Positions 47,484-58,440 of a stretch of 64,000 nt of DNA are shown piece by piece. The stretch lies in NCBI RefSeq assembly GCF_907164915.1, contig NC_061866.1, positions 25,623,905-25,687,904 on the forward strand. Direction: 5' to 3'. Position numbers and translations under genes: made by a program. The notes below the pieces were generated by a model. That model was not told where the DNA came from. It did no database searches and saw only the letters and a program-made list of their open reading frames with translations. How positions within the stretch are numbered: position 1 is the stretch's first letter; each line of letters starts with the position of its first letter. This DNA is from Impatiens glandulifera. Its lineage: Eukaryota; Streptophyta; Magnoliopsida; Ericales; Balsaminaceae.

Positions 47484-48757
47484 TGTTAGGATCGGGATCG
47501 CAGATAGGGGAACGGGTCCGGCTAAAGAACACTACTTACAATACACACACAACGGTTGGCTCTAATTCGGTTAAGAATTAAAATCGGTCTGAACACTTCA
47601 CAAACTGTCACAAACTCTTGAACCCGGTTCATGTGCGGAAGTAGTTTGTTTCAGCTTGCAGAAACACACATGGATCGGTTTGAAATGAGAGTGGAGAGAA
47701 TTCAGTTAAAGTGAAGGAAAACCGGTTCGGTTGGTTTAATGTTACTTTGGTTCGGTTGATAATATAAATAAAATATGGAAATTATGTAAGACAACAGTTT
47801 TATGGATGTTCATAGATAACGTTCCTACGTCACCCCTTCTTATCAAAAAATGAGAAAGATATTCACTAAGGAATATTCAACAAAACAACAATACACGATC
47901 GAGTCTTATCTACCGCTCGATGTACACTTTACAATACACACACAGTATTGTAATACACTTTTACACTTTATGTAAGTACACAAAACTCAACAGCTTGTTC
48001 TTATCACTCAATGACCTTGTAGCTCTCCGCAAGATTCAAGGTTCAAAGCTTAGGTTACAGATCTTAGAAAAAGAATCTTAGAGAAAGTAGAGATTACGCG
48101 AGCGAGTGATGGGACAGGGTCACTTTCTTCAGCCTTTGTGTTTCCTTTTATATTGGAAATATGACAACGAACATATTTCTCTCTCATCCGGTGATTGGTC
48201 AAAAGGAGTCGTGTCGGTCTGGATTAGTTAACTTGCACGCTTTGCCTTTGTACACATGGCATATGTGTAGTGGGTGGTCGCCTGCCTCTTAAAGGTTACT
48301 TGTGGACTTAGGTAAGATGAGGTAATCATTATCCTGCCCCATGCCTAGTTTCGGAACCTTCTTTTGCATATTCCCAAGGAATATTTTATTTGTCTTAACA
48401 TATTATCTTCAATGTATTCATTATCGTTTGGATGATCTACCCGTTGGCGATATATGGTAGCTTTACATATTTCAAGAGGTTGAACCAACCATATATGTCC
48501 AGTCGTATATTTTTGGTTTGCAGTTCAACCGTTCCTAAGGTGAAGCCGGTCCGGATTTCTAAAAAGAAAGATCAGTTGAAGAATTTTGGTTTGAGCTCTT
48601 TCAGAAGAATTGGTTTGACCGGCCTGGTTGAATATAAGCACTTGCAATTGTTTGACCGGTCTGGTTGAAGATATGCACCTGTACATAAAATTGAATTTGG
48701 TTAAGTTCTTTTTAGATAGTTAATTACTTGTTAGTTGACTATCTAGTTTTTCTAACA
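47484..48757 (-). repeat. 3' LTR of element E
   Basis: 1274 bp, minus strand, TGTTAGAAAAAC at 48757 to ...GATCCTAACA at 47484. U3 has two near copies of CAACCAGACCGGTCAAAC (48660-48600). TATA box (CCAATATAAAAGG) at 48156-48144. Conserved block at 47860-47806. Confidence 0.92.
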
Positions 48758-48770
48758 ATTTATTCCTTTT
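48758..48770 (-). other. Polypurine tract of element E, with two upstream copies
   Basis: Minus strand AAAAGGAATAAAT abuts the LTR. Two better tracts lie further inside: AAAAATGGAGAAATTG at 48856-48841 and AAAAAGGGAGAAATTG at 48974-48959. The stretch 48771-49170 is otherwise AT-rich and non-coding. Confidence 0.75.
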
Positions 48771-49170
48771 ATATTATTTAAAATAAATATTCAAAACTTG
48801 TAAATGTCGGTCGTTTTAAAAAAATTGAGAAAAATTTTAACAATTTCTCCATTTTTGATTATTCAAAACTTTTAAATGTCGGCCGGTTTAAATTAACTGA
48901 AGTTTTATTTGGCCGATTTCAGAAAAGCAGTGTGATGAGAAAATTTTGTATACTTAGCAATTTCTCCCTTTTTGATACTCTTAATAAGAGTGTCAAAATC
49001 AGTATGTTTAGAATATTTGGCACCAAAAGTTTTGTATTTTTTAAAATATAATTAATTTCCCAAAATAAACTTAAGTCATATTATATATAGGCTTGAACCG
49101 AAAATTATAGATATTATAAGTCAGAATCATAAGTAAATATTTAAAATGGAAAGCCTTAAGGGTTGAGAAT

Positions 49171-52100
49171 TTATTCTCCCCTTTGTTCTCTTGCTCGTTT
49201 GTCTATGTCTTTGAGACATCAGGCTAAGAAGTTTGTTCTTCCCAGCACGAGGTTCCCACTTGAGAAACCAGCCGACTGTTGGAGCCTAATTGGTTGAGTC
49301 TGAGCTTGAAATGGTGAGGATCAGTCACTCTACATGAATTTTTCAACTATTTCTACTCTAGTGCCTTGATTGGGCTGGTCACTATAGCGGATAGATTGAA
49401 TTGGAACCAGGGAGATCAGTGAGTTAGAAATTGTCGATTTGCATTTTCTAGGATTCTGGGGTGCAAGATCTTCCTCTTCTTCTTCAGCGGTTGGGAATAT
49501 GTAAGGATTTGCACCTTTCTAAGTACCAAGAGCTAAGATGTGTTCTGCTTGTGCTCTTTTTCGTTTATTTTCTTATCCCCTTGTGTTTTTGGCAATTAGG
49601 GAGGATGAACCGGCTGGGATTTTCCGAGGCTTTTTAGTCGTATCGGCGTTTACTTGTACAGCCGCTTCGTGATTATCTTGCTCGTCTTGCATTTTCTAGG
49701 CGAGCTGTGCGTTAGTCAGTATAGTTTCTTTTGCTAGTCGAACCTTTTCCTTCTCATCGGCCATAATCTCTCTAGTCGCTTCTTCATCTTTTCGAATTTG
49801 TTCTATGTTGGTAGCAACTTTGACTTATTCCAATTCGGCAATCTGAGCCGACACGGCTTGCACCGTTTCCAGAATCTGTGAGGTGGCTTTTTCGACATTT
49901 TCAATTTTGGACTCGGTTGAAAAAGCCCTATTCTCAAAAGATGCTTGCCATAGTGCGGCCTTAGCATCCAAGGATTCCTGCCATTTGTTAGCTTTATCTT
50001 CCAGGTATGTTTGTAATAAGGCTATGGAATTCTGGACCGTTTCCTTAATGAACGTCTTCACTGCATCCGGACATTCCATAATATCCTGATTTTGTTCTGG
50101 ATGCGCATAGACTGATAATGATAGAGTGGGGCCAGCCTATTTTAGAGTGTTAGGAGACTTACCCGATGGAGATTTGTCAAAATTTTCGGTGGGTGGAGAA
50201 GTCGTTCTTCCATCTTTTTCTTTGGACGAGGAGGATTCTGGTTGACTTTCTTCTTGTTCATCCCTTTCCGGTCAGGATGATTGGCCTATTTCAAAAGTTG
50301 TTCCCCCCGACAATTTTTCGTGTCAGTTGGCCTCTTCAGCCGAATTGAAGTATAGTTCGATATTTTTCTCGGTTTCTTCCTCCATCCTTTTTATATCGAT
50401 TTGAAGTCTTTCTACAACCAATTCCAGTTCTTTCAGCACCCTCTTGTCTACCCCGATTACTTCACCAAAAACCATGTGATTTTCATAGGCGGCTTCCATT
50501 GTCGAAGTGAGTACCTTTAGTTTTGCGTTGGTTTCTACCAGGTTTGCCCTTGTCATGGCTAGTGGTACTGATGATGTTTTGACCATCTCGGTCACTCGTC
50601 TCTCCAGGTTTATTAGATTGGACCATCTGTCAGCTAAGGAGTAGTCTGGGAACATATTCTCAAATAGTGTCTCATTCCTTAGTATCGACCATTCATAAAA
50701 TGAATTTGATAGAATAGGAGCTTCCTTCGCAACCATTTTGAGAACGTCGTTGAAAAGTCCATCGGTCGCTTCGTTGGTCATTCTAACGTTTAGAATCTCA
50801 ACCTCCTCTTTGTGAGTGAGATTTTGATCAAGTTCGGTTGAGAGGTTTTCTTCAACTAGACTGGTTGAATTTCTACTTGTGTGGGCATCCTTATCCACTA
50901 GAGACTGTTCGTCTAACATCTCTTCTTTGTCTTCTTTACCCGTATTGTCGGCTTGTTCAACATTTTCTTCATCCGTCTCATCGGCTTTATCAACATTTTC
51001 TTTAGCCGTCTCATCGCTTTATCAACATTTTCTTCTCGGTCAGTTACAGCTATCTGATCGATCTTAGCTTGATTACTTGTCACCTCGGTTTTAATCAAAC
51101 GATTGACATCTTGCACTATATCAATGATCATGTCTGAAGTCCACTGTTGGACCTCTACGGCCGTAGGCCCCGCAGATTGAATAGTAGAGTCCTTAGGTAC
51201 ATTAGTAGTAGCCGGAGTAGGAGTACTTACCTCATGAGTAGATGCTTCTTTTGATTTAGATCGACCGGTTGCACTGGGCAATGACTCTACACGAGTAAGA
51301 TTTTCCGGATTTTGAGCAGTTTCCGGGTGTTGAGCAGGTTCAGCTTGATTCTGAACGTCATTAGCCGGATTAGAAATGGGAACCTCCTCAGCCGGTTTGG
51401 GATTAGGAGAGGCCGCGAGGTTTGCCGACCCAGAGGGTATCGCGTAAGGTGTTCTTTCAGTATCGGTTGACTTACCAACTGATTTCTCAGTCACCTTCTT
51501 CTTTCCTTTCTTCCCTTTTCTCTTGGTTTCTTAAATCTTAGACTTTAGTTCACTTTCCGTTGGTGCCTTTGCACCTCTAACCAGGTTTTTTCCGATATTC
51601 AGGGCATTTACTATTTTGGAGTTTAGAATAGGAGTACCTGATCCGGTTGAGACCTGAAGATGTTGCAGGATCTTGCGTATCTGCATGGTGTATCCCAGAG
51701 ACCGGTCCTTCTTTCCAGCTACCATCTCACATAATTCTTCGAATAAGACACAGGCCCAGTCGATCTTGTCACCGCGAACGATGTCGGCCATCATTTCAAA
51801 CTTGTACCGAGTCAGATTATCACAATTACGTCCTTTCCCTTGGAGGGACTTGGAGACGATATCACACAGCCACTTGTATTCGAACTTCAGCAGGCTCTTC
51901 TTTCCGGTGAACTCCACCAGTTCATCCGTATTGGAGAATATTTTTTGAATCTCCACAGTGGGCAGACGAAGAGCCACGGTATGCTTAGGCTTCTTCTTCC
52001 GGTATGTTCGTTGAGAAATCGCGCCTATCAGTGGGCAGACGAAGAGCCACGGCAAACGTCTCCTCCAATAGTTGAAATTCGGTACTACCCACCTTTGAGG

Positions 52101-52305
52101 AAATAATCCTCTTCTTAAAACTTACGTTCTCAAAGAACTCTTTCACTTCCTCCTGATAGACCAAGAACGGTCAGCCTAGGAATGATTGCAGACCAGATTG
52201 CTTTAGCTGATCTATCATCCTCTTGATTTTTTCGGTTCCATTGTTTTTGATGTCTTCTAAATCCACCTGCACGATGTGAACGAAAAGTGTACTATCACGT
52301 CCCAT
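49171..52305 (-). pseudogene. Extra ORF copy 3 of element E (long form)
   Basis: Minus strand, ATG at 52305, about 110 nt after a TATA box. N-terminal domain: V-Q-V-D-L-E-D-I, Q-S-G-L-Q-S-F-L-G, a stop, then P-F-L-V-Y-Q-E-E-V-K-E-F-F (52260-52130), a frameshift near 52030, and K-I-D-W-A-C-V-L-F-E-E-L, I-L-Q-H-L-Q-V-S (51770-51640). A Pro/Ser/Glu-rich linker (51494-51060), a Lys-rich repeat where K-K-M-L recurs, a helical domain (50919-50323) matching element 0, and a coiled coil (50079-49825) follow. The C-terminus near 49330 is Ser-rich; no clear R-G-G tail is seen. Broken by shifts and stops. Confidence 0.8.
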
Positions 52306-52410
52306 TTTTTGAGATGTTAGATATGAACTTCAATAGAGTATAGTGAAATCAAATGCAGTTTAGAATGCATGAGAGAGAAAGTAAGCATGAATAATGTAAT
52401 GAACATGCGA

Positions 52411-52424
52411 GCCTTTATATAGGG
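52411..52424 (-). promoter_or_regulatory. TATA box before aORF copy 3 of E
   Basis: Minus strand CCCTATATAAAGGC, 106 nt upstream of the ATG at 52305; same spacing class as element A (120 nt) and copy 2 (about 114 nt). Confidence 0.6.
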
Positions 52425-52599
52425 AGTGAATATGGCGGTTACGTAACTGAACCGTCACGATCTTTTTAGGAAAGGGTGCCAAAGTTTCCCTCCAAAAGTT
52501 ACTGCGGTAACTTTTGGCGGTAAAGAGTGAGCAATAAACTGTGGGTTGTAAACTGTGTTTCATTTTAAACTTTAATGTGAAGTGATTCGTGTTATCTAA

Positions 52600-52870
52600 G
52601 ATGCATCGAAGTGGTTGACAAGTTAGCCGAAATCTTTGAAGTTCACCGAAACTGAAAAGTTAACTGAATCTTTTGAGGTGATCGTTTTTAAACGGTGAGG
52701 TGAATATTCTTTTGAGTTTAACCGAGATTTGATAAGTTAACCGAAATTTTGAAAGTTAACCGATATTGTTTGAGATTACTCGAATTCTTGAATTTCACCG
52801 AATTTGACAAGTTAATTTAAATTTTGGAAGTTAACCGAGATTTGAAATAACAATCGGTCGTACAACAAAA
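52600..52870. repeat. GTTAACCGAAATTTTGAAA repeats upstream of aORF copy 3
   Basis: About ten irregular copies of (A)GTTAACCGA(A/G)AT(T)TTGA, spacing about 20-27 bp, written on +. They lie about 180-450 bp upstream of the internal TATA box at 52424. Possible upstream regulatory array. Confidence 0.65.
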
Positions 52871-52899
52871 TAATCGGATTGTTTAGAAATTACAAGTGC

Positions 52900-53625
52900 A
52901 GGAAATTGAAAACATAGTCCCTAGTTCCCATTCTTTCACTCCGGCTTTCCACCGTTATATTGGTCCTTGCTTCTATCCTTTGAATCATGTTTTCCATTGT
53001 TTCTTCGGTCAGAATGTTGACCAAACATAGTGGAGTTCCCGGTCCGGGATTTGGGATGATAGACCGAAGATATCAGCTCACCTGAGGAGCGAAGCCGATT
53101 CTTCTTTTACGGGCTCGGATCAGCGAATTCAATTAATTGAAGATGAGGGAGGCCTAGTTGATGGGCGTGTTTTGTGTTATGGCGATGGTCATTTCATAGC
53201 TTGTCGAGTGTAGTTTTGGTTCATCATATGCCCTAGAATGGAGCGTTGAATGATATCATTGAAGATTTCAAAGTGAGGGGCAAGATCGGATTTGTGCCTG
53301 TGGAAATGAACCGAATTAGGGGTGCTAGAAAGTAGGTAAGAGAAATCCTCATTTGCTTAATTGAGGGGGGATGGAAAATCCAAAAACCCTTCGGATGGTA
53401 GATCGAAGAACTCTGCAAATGAATCTTCAGATATACGATAGAGTTCACAGTTTATGTAAGTGGTGATGCTCCCATTATCCCTTAAAACAACATTGTTGAA
53501 GAATTCAATGACTTCCTCATCAGTATGGAGTCGGATCCTTCAAGGAATTTCCGTAAGCCGGAATGAACAAGAGGGTATAATAAGACGTCTTTTGCGCAAG
53601 AGAATTGAACGAATTCGAAGTTCAT
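52900..53625 (-). pseudogene. Extra ORF copy 2 of element E (short form)
   Basis: Minus strand, ATG 53625. Reads V-Q-F-S-C-A-K-D, H-S-G-L-R-K-F-L-E-G, then after a frameshift E-E-V-I-E-F-F and F-A-E-F-F-D-L-P-S-E-G-F, the N-terminal aORF domain. Later parts (53310-52950) correspond to the domain's C-terminal half in broken frames. No long C-terminal extension follows; the upstream region of copy 3 begins instead. Confidence 0.7.
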
Positions 53626-53738
53626 GATCAGAGAGTTCCTGATTTCTAGTTTTATCTTGAAGAGTGTTGGATGCGCAGATTTAGTTTTAGAGAGAGAGAC
53701 TCAAAGAATGTTGTGATTTGATTTGTGGGTGAGAGGTT

Positions 53739-53748
53739 CCTTAAATAG
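53739..53748 (-). promoter_or_regulatory. TATA-like box before aORF copy 2 of E
   Basis: Minus strand CTATTTAAGG, about 114 nt upstream of the ATG at 53625, with a C/T-rich leader (CTCTCTCTCT near 53690) as in element A. Confidence 0.5.
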
Positions 53749-53929
53749 TTGAACGATTTTGAAAGCATTTAAGATCTTCATTTAAAGGAAGGATTTATTC
53801 GTTATGAGAGATCTTATCAATATTCCCGTATTGAATGCTTTTTGGTATTTAAGCAAATATATTCCTTTTTCAAAATGTATCTTGGGAATGTGTGATGTAG
53901 ACTGTCCTGCCTGGGTTGACCGATCATAT

Positions 53930-54130
53930 ATTTTGAAAAACGGTTAGGTGAGGCTTTGTTTTCAACATGTTCGGTTTTTAAGCTTTTGAGAAGCGGTAGC
54001 TTCTCCCTGAGAATCTGCTCGATTAAAGATTACGCATTTGAAAAAAAAATTAAACCGAAAATGTTAACACCGAATTACATTTGAAAACCGAAAATTTTCA
54101 TAACCGAAAGAACAACAAAATTATCGGTTA
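53930..54130. repeat. ACCGAAAA-type repeats upstream of aORF copy 2
   Basis: ACCGAAAATGTTAACACCGA, AACCGAAAATTTT and AACCGAAAG recur over about 130 bp, plus CGGTT near 53940-53970. They lie about 190-390 bp upstream of the TATA-like box and resemble the motif upstream of copy 3. Confidence 0.5.
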
Positions 54131-54136
54131 TGAATT

Positions 54137-54854
54137 TTAGAAATACATTTGAAGCCGATAGATCCTAAAGCTAGTAGTGAGATGGTCCAATAACCGAAGT
54201 CTTTCTAGCTTTTTCTTTATCCATCTGGTCAAGAGTGCTTGAATTTTGTCCTTTGTCAGCAACTGGTTCGGATAGAGTGTGGCACTTGGGCTGAGATAGA
54301 CGTTGAGATCAAAGAACATATCGCATAACTGAGTGTATCTAGTTTGTCCTCTATTGGAGGTGATCAGCTCCTTCATATTATCGAAGATGATCCGGGACTA
54401 GTTCACCGAAGTACCTTCGGTGATGTCCAGCATCATTTCAAATATCTTATGGGTATTGTGTATTTTCCCTTGCAAGAACACTTTTGCTAAGAATTTCACT
54501 TAAGATTTGGAACTCATTTTCAAGATAAATCTTGGGTCCCCAAGTGTTGATTGGAGTCATAAAGCTAGAGAAGTGATGTCGCATTTCAATGGGTAGACCG
54601 CAACTTAGATCAAGGTCTATCTCACTGAAGAAAATAGTTTTACCATGAACGTGAGCGATGATAATATTCCCTTCAATAACCTTGGCGGTTCTGAAGAACT
54701 CATTGACTACATTGTAGTCAATGACATATCGGTCTTCCAGAAATTTTCGTAGACCGGTGGTTTCAAGAGATCGGAATAGACATTGGATTTCAATGTCTTT
54801 GGATTGAGAGACTGATTCAAAGTCCGCGAGAAAAACATTGTCCGGCTGTCCCAT
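54137..54854 (-). pseudogene. Extra ORF copy 1 of element E (short form)
   Basis: Minus strand, ATG 54854, open for 135 codons. D-F-E-S-V, T-G-L-R-K-F-L-E-D, V-N-E-F-F and G-L-P-I-E-M mark the aORF N-terminal domain. After a stop at about 54448 the domain continues: F-E-M-M-L-D-I near 54440, then M-K-E-L-I-T-S-N-R-G from 54376, ending with a Lys/Arg-rich helix. Like copy 2 it ends with this domain (about 240 residues). No convincing TATA box was found upstream; the upstream region has only scattered ACCGA/ACCGG motifs. Confidence 0.75.
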
Positions 54855-55310
54855 ATTGACCGAAAAATAAACTTAACCGAAATTAAGATGTACATAATCA
54901 GTTGGTTTTTCATGACCGGTTTTTTGAGATAGATTATTTTAAATTTTGAATAAGTACTCGCTTGTTAGACAGTAGTTATTTAGTTTAGAAAATAATTCCA
55001 TCTGTTTTATCCGAATCACTTGAACCGCTTGATTCTTGTACAGATAATTTGATAGGTTGATTTATCCAATTTCAATCGGAGATAGCGATACGGTTTAACA
55101 TACTTGACTTTGTATCCCATTGATTTTTAATGCACATAATGGATAAAGTTTCGATCGATTTTTAAATAGAATGCAGGTTTTTCAAAACATATCCGATCAG
55201 TTTTTTTAAGAGCATAATTTGAGAAGCATGAGTTTCTCCGTGAGATCATGCTCTGATTTTTCATGAGTAATATATTTTTGAAGATATGCAGAAACACTTA
55301 AGGCATAAGG
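54855..55310 (-). other. Spacer between RNase H and aORF copy 1
   Basis: Non-coding, AT-rich, with scattered AACCG/ACCGGT motifs (54845-54930, 55020-55190). Equivalent to the spacer at 12281-12830 of element B. Confidence 0.45.
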
Positions 55311-56900
55311 CGACTATCATCAAGCACCAAGATGTTTCTAAAGAAGGAAAACTTAGCTTTTGGTAATGGCTTTGTGAATATATCAACTACTTGTTGATTG
55401 GTTGAGACGTATTCTAGTCGGATGTGTGCTTCTGCTGCACATGCTCTCGAATGAAATGATGTCTGATGTCGATGTGTTTTGTTCTTGAGTGTAACACTAA
55501 ATTGTATGTAATAGCTATCGCGCTGGTGTTGTCACAAAAGATGGGTGATTCTTCCGCAGTTATACCGAAATCTTTCAGCTGTTGGATCCAAAAGAGTTGA
55601 GCACACAGTAGCTTCTGACTTCAAGGTACTCTGCCTCTACGGTTGAAGTAGTAACTGAAGTTTGTTTCTTGCTATACCATGAGACAAGCCGATCTCCCAG
55701 GAACTGGCATGTTCCAATGGTACTCTTTCGGTCTATTTTGCAGCTCGCATAGTCTGCATCAGAATAGCTGATAAAGTTAATGCTTGAGTGCCCTTTAATT
55801 ATTTTAGGATTCTTTTGGCCGCTACATAGTGTGATTGCTTTGGATTGGCCTGAAATCTTCTGCATACTCCGACCGCAAACAAGATATCCGGTCAACTCGA
55901 TATCAGGTATAACGGTGAGCTGATAATCTCTCGGTAAGCCGTAATGTCTACTCCTTGATCATCCTCATCTTTGTCTAACTCGATGGATGAACTTATAGGA
56001 GTGGCGGCTAAAGAGCAGGTGTCCATTCCGAATTTCTTTAGTAATTCGGTTGTGTACCTGTAGACCTATAAAGAAACTCAACTCCCCCATCATACTCATT
56101 TGGAATTTATTAGTCATTAACTTTGAAAATTTGTCACACAAACTAGAATCGATTAATCTGAAAATTATGTCGTCCATGTAAATTTGAACTAATAGAATGT
56201 GTCCCTTTCTCTCAAATTTAAACAAAGTTTTATCTACCGAGCCTATGGTAAATTATGATTAAACAAAAATTTTGTTAATGTATCATACCATGCTCTAGGA
56301 GCTTGTTCCAAACCATAAAGGGCTTTATCCAGTCGTTACACATGACTTATTAATTCTGGATTTTTAAAACTGGGAGGTTGTTCAACATAAACTTCTTTAC
56401 TTAGCTCACCGTTTAAAAATGCACTTTTAACATTCATTTGGAATACTTTGAAATTTTTGTAAGCCGTAAACGCAAGAAATATTCTAATGGCTTCAAGTCT
56501 AGCCATAGGAGCAAATGATTCTTCAAAATCAATGTCTTCTTCCTGTTTATATCCTTGGGTCACTAATCTGGCTTTGTTCCTCGTAACCAAACCGTCTTCA
56601 TTTAGTTTACTTCTGACCACCCATCTTGTTCCTATAACCAATTGATGTTTCGGTCTTAGAACTAAGTTCCAGACTTTATTTATCTCAAACTGGTTCAGCT
56701 TCTCTTGCATCGCTAAGATCCAATCGGGATCTAACAATGCTTCATCCACCTTTATCGGCTCAATTTGTGATATGAAAGTCGAGTTTTTATATTCTTTCAA
56801 AAGTTGATGCCTAGTTCGGATGGGTGATGAGGGGTTACCTAATATTAGCACATGAGGATAATCTTTATTCCTTTTATGGTTCGGTTCGGTTATGTCTCAC
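55311..56900 (-). pseudogene. pol: pol of element E: reverse transcriptase and RNase H
   Basis: Minus strand. RT start at 56851-56336: [22 protein letters not shown], then [12 protein letters not shown], where Asn (codon 56434-56432) replaces the first catalytic Asp. The Y-M-D-D box is intact (about 56175). A frameshift lies near 56280. RNase H at 55895-55575 has S-D-A-D-Y-A and the V-S-W-Y-S-K-K-Q and V-E-A-E-Y motifs, and I-R-H-H-F-I near 55465. The gene ends near 55311. Dead by frameshift, stops and loss of a catalytic Asp. Confidence 0.92.
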
Positions 56901-57960
56901 AAGTGACCGGTTATCTGATCAAGGTTAGATATACCGGGAGGCTGAACATAGTCAAGCCAACCGGTTTCCACGGTGGATTCTGAGTTGTCAACTTCCTATT
57001 GTGGATCAGCTTGATCCGGCTGAATTTCAGCATTAACCGCTTGATCATAGACAAACCTTCTAAAGACAGGGACCTCATCTTCATCATCGGATTGGATATT
57101 CATGTTTTCCAACCGGTTATGTAGATCAAAGAATGAAGCAATATTGCTTTTAACCGATTAATCAAAAACAACATGCGAATATTTTTCAACATTTAAGATC
57201 CTAGTATTGTATACTATATATGCCTAACTGACTGCTGAGTATCCTAGCATTATGCCTATATTAGACTTAGTATCAAAAGCGGTCAACTAATGTTTGTCGT
57301 TTATGTGAATATAATATTTACAGCCAAAGATCCTAAGTTACCGGATGTTAGGAACTATGTCATAGTATACTTCAAACGGTATTAAATTTAGCCATTTGTT
57401 GATCATTGATCGGTTTTGTGTATGACATGTAGTGTTTATAGCTTCAGCCCAAAATTTTTGAGCAACACCCGAAACGGCTATCCATGTGGCTTTATTGAGA
57501 GTTCGGTTTCTTCTCTCAATCAGTCCATTTTGTTGAGGAGTTCTAGCACTAGACAACTCATGTCTAATACCGGAATCATCAAGGAATGCAGTTAACGTAC
57601 TGTTTGTAAATTTGGTTCCTCTATCACTTCTAATCTTGTTTATTCTTATTGATTTCTCATTTTTTTAATCTTCTAAGCAATTTAATCAAGTTTGGAGTAG
57701 CTTCATTTTTAGAAACTAGAAAAATCACCCAAGAAAACCGTGAATAGTCATCAATAACAACCATAGTATAATACATACCGCCTAGGCTTGTGACCCTAAC
57801 CGGTTCAAATAAATCCATATGAAGTAATTCAAAGCATCGGTTCGATTGAATATTTCCTTTACTTTTAAAAGTTGCATTTATTTGTTTCCCTATTTGACAT
57901 GCAGAACATCCTTTATCTTTTGCAAATTTTTTGTTAGGCATTCTTTAGACTAACTCTTTA
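56901..57960 (-). pseudogene. pol: pol of element E: integrase and linker
   Basis: Minus strand. C-S-A-C of the zinc finger near 57905, L-L-H-M-D-L-F-E-P with the first catalytic Asp (57820), V-V-I-D-D-Y-S-R-F-S-W-V, I-R-S-D-R-G-T-K-F with the second Asp (57630), and T-P-Q-Q-N-G-L-I-E-R-R-N-R with the catalytic Glu (57530). All three DDE residues remain, but a frameshift between 57660 and 57640 and stops in 57337-57150 break the frame. The linker to RT is acidic (D-D-E-D-E near 57085). Confidence 0.9.
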
Positions 57961-58440
57961 GTGCAAATAACATTAATATTTTTAAAATTCAAGTGGTTTA
58001 GCCGTTTGTGCCAGAGCCAGTTCAAATCATTCTTAGCTATCATGCAAACCGGGTTTTCAGTTTTCAATTTCCAATCCACTTTGCAAATATTTCCTAACCT
58101 ATTTCGGTTAATAGAACGTTACCTTGAGTGTTCATAACTAAACATGGATATTTGTGAAATTCAACCGTGTATCCTACATCACACATTTGACTGATGCTTA
58201 ACATGTTAAAATTCAGATTTTCAACAAGAAGTACATTGCTTATAGTTAAGCTGTCATGGACAATCTTACCCTTACCCACGGCTTTACCTTTAGCATTATC
58301 ACCGAAAGTGATCATTGCACTTGATTCCTATATGATATTGGTTAGGAGTCCACTATTTTCGGTCATGTGTCTAGAGCAGCTGCTGTCCAGATACCATTCC
58401 GAGTTCCATAGCCGCTTGTTCTTCTTAATCTGCAAAAAAT
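57961..58440 (-). pseudogene. pol: pol of element E: protease and pre-integrase region
   Basis: Minus strand. The protease reads W-Y-L-D-S-S-C-S-R-H-M-T near 58400-58365: the catalytic D-S-G has become D-S-S. Pre-integrase motifs follow at 58315-58094: G-K-G-K-I-V-H-D, L-L-V-E-N-L-N-F-N-M-L-S-I-S-Q-M. A stop separates this part from integrase. Confidence 0.85.

Noticed and set aside
51647..52106. Plus-strand ORFs opposite the aORF of E (51647-51910, 51673-51948, 51840-52106)
   Set aside because: Shadows of the minus-strand gene; no similarity of their own.
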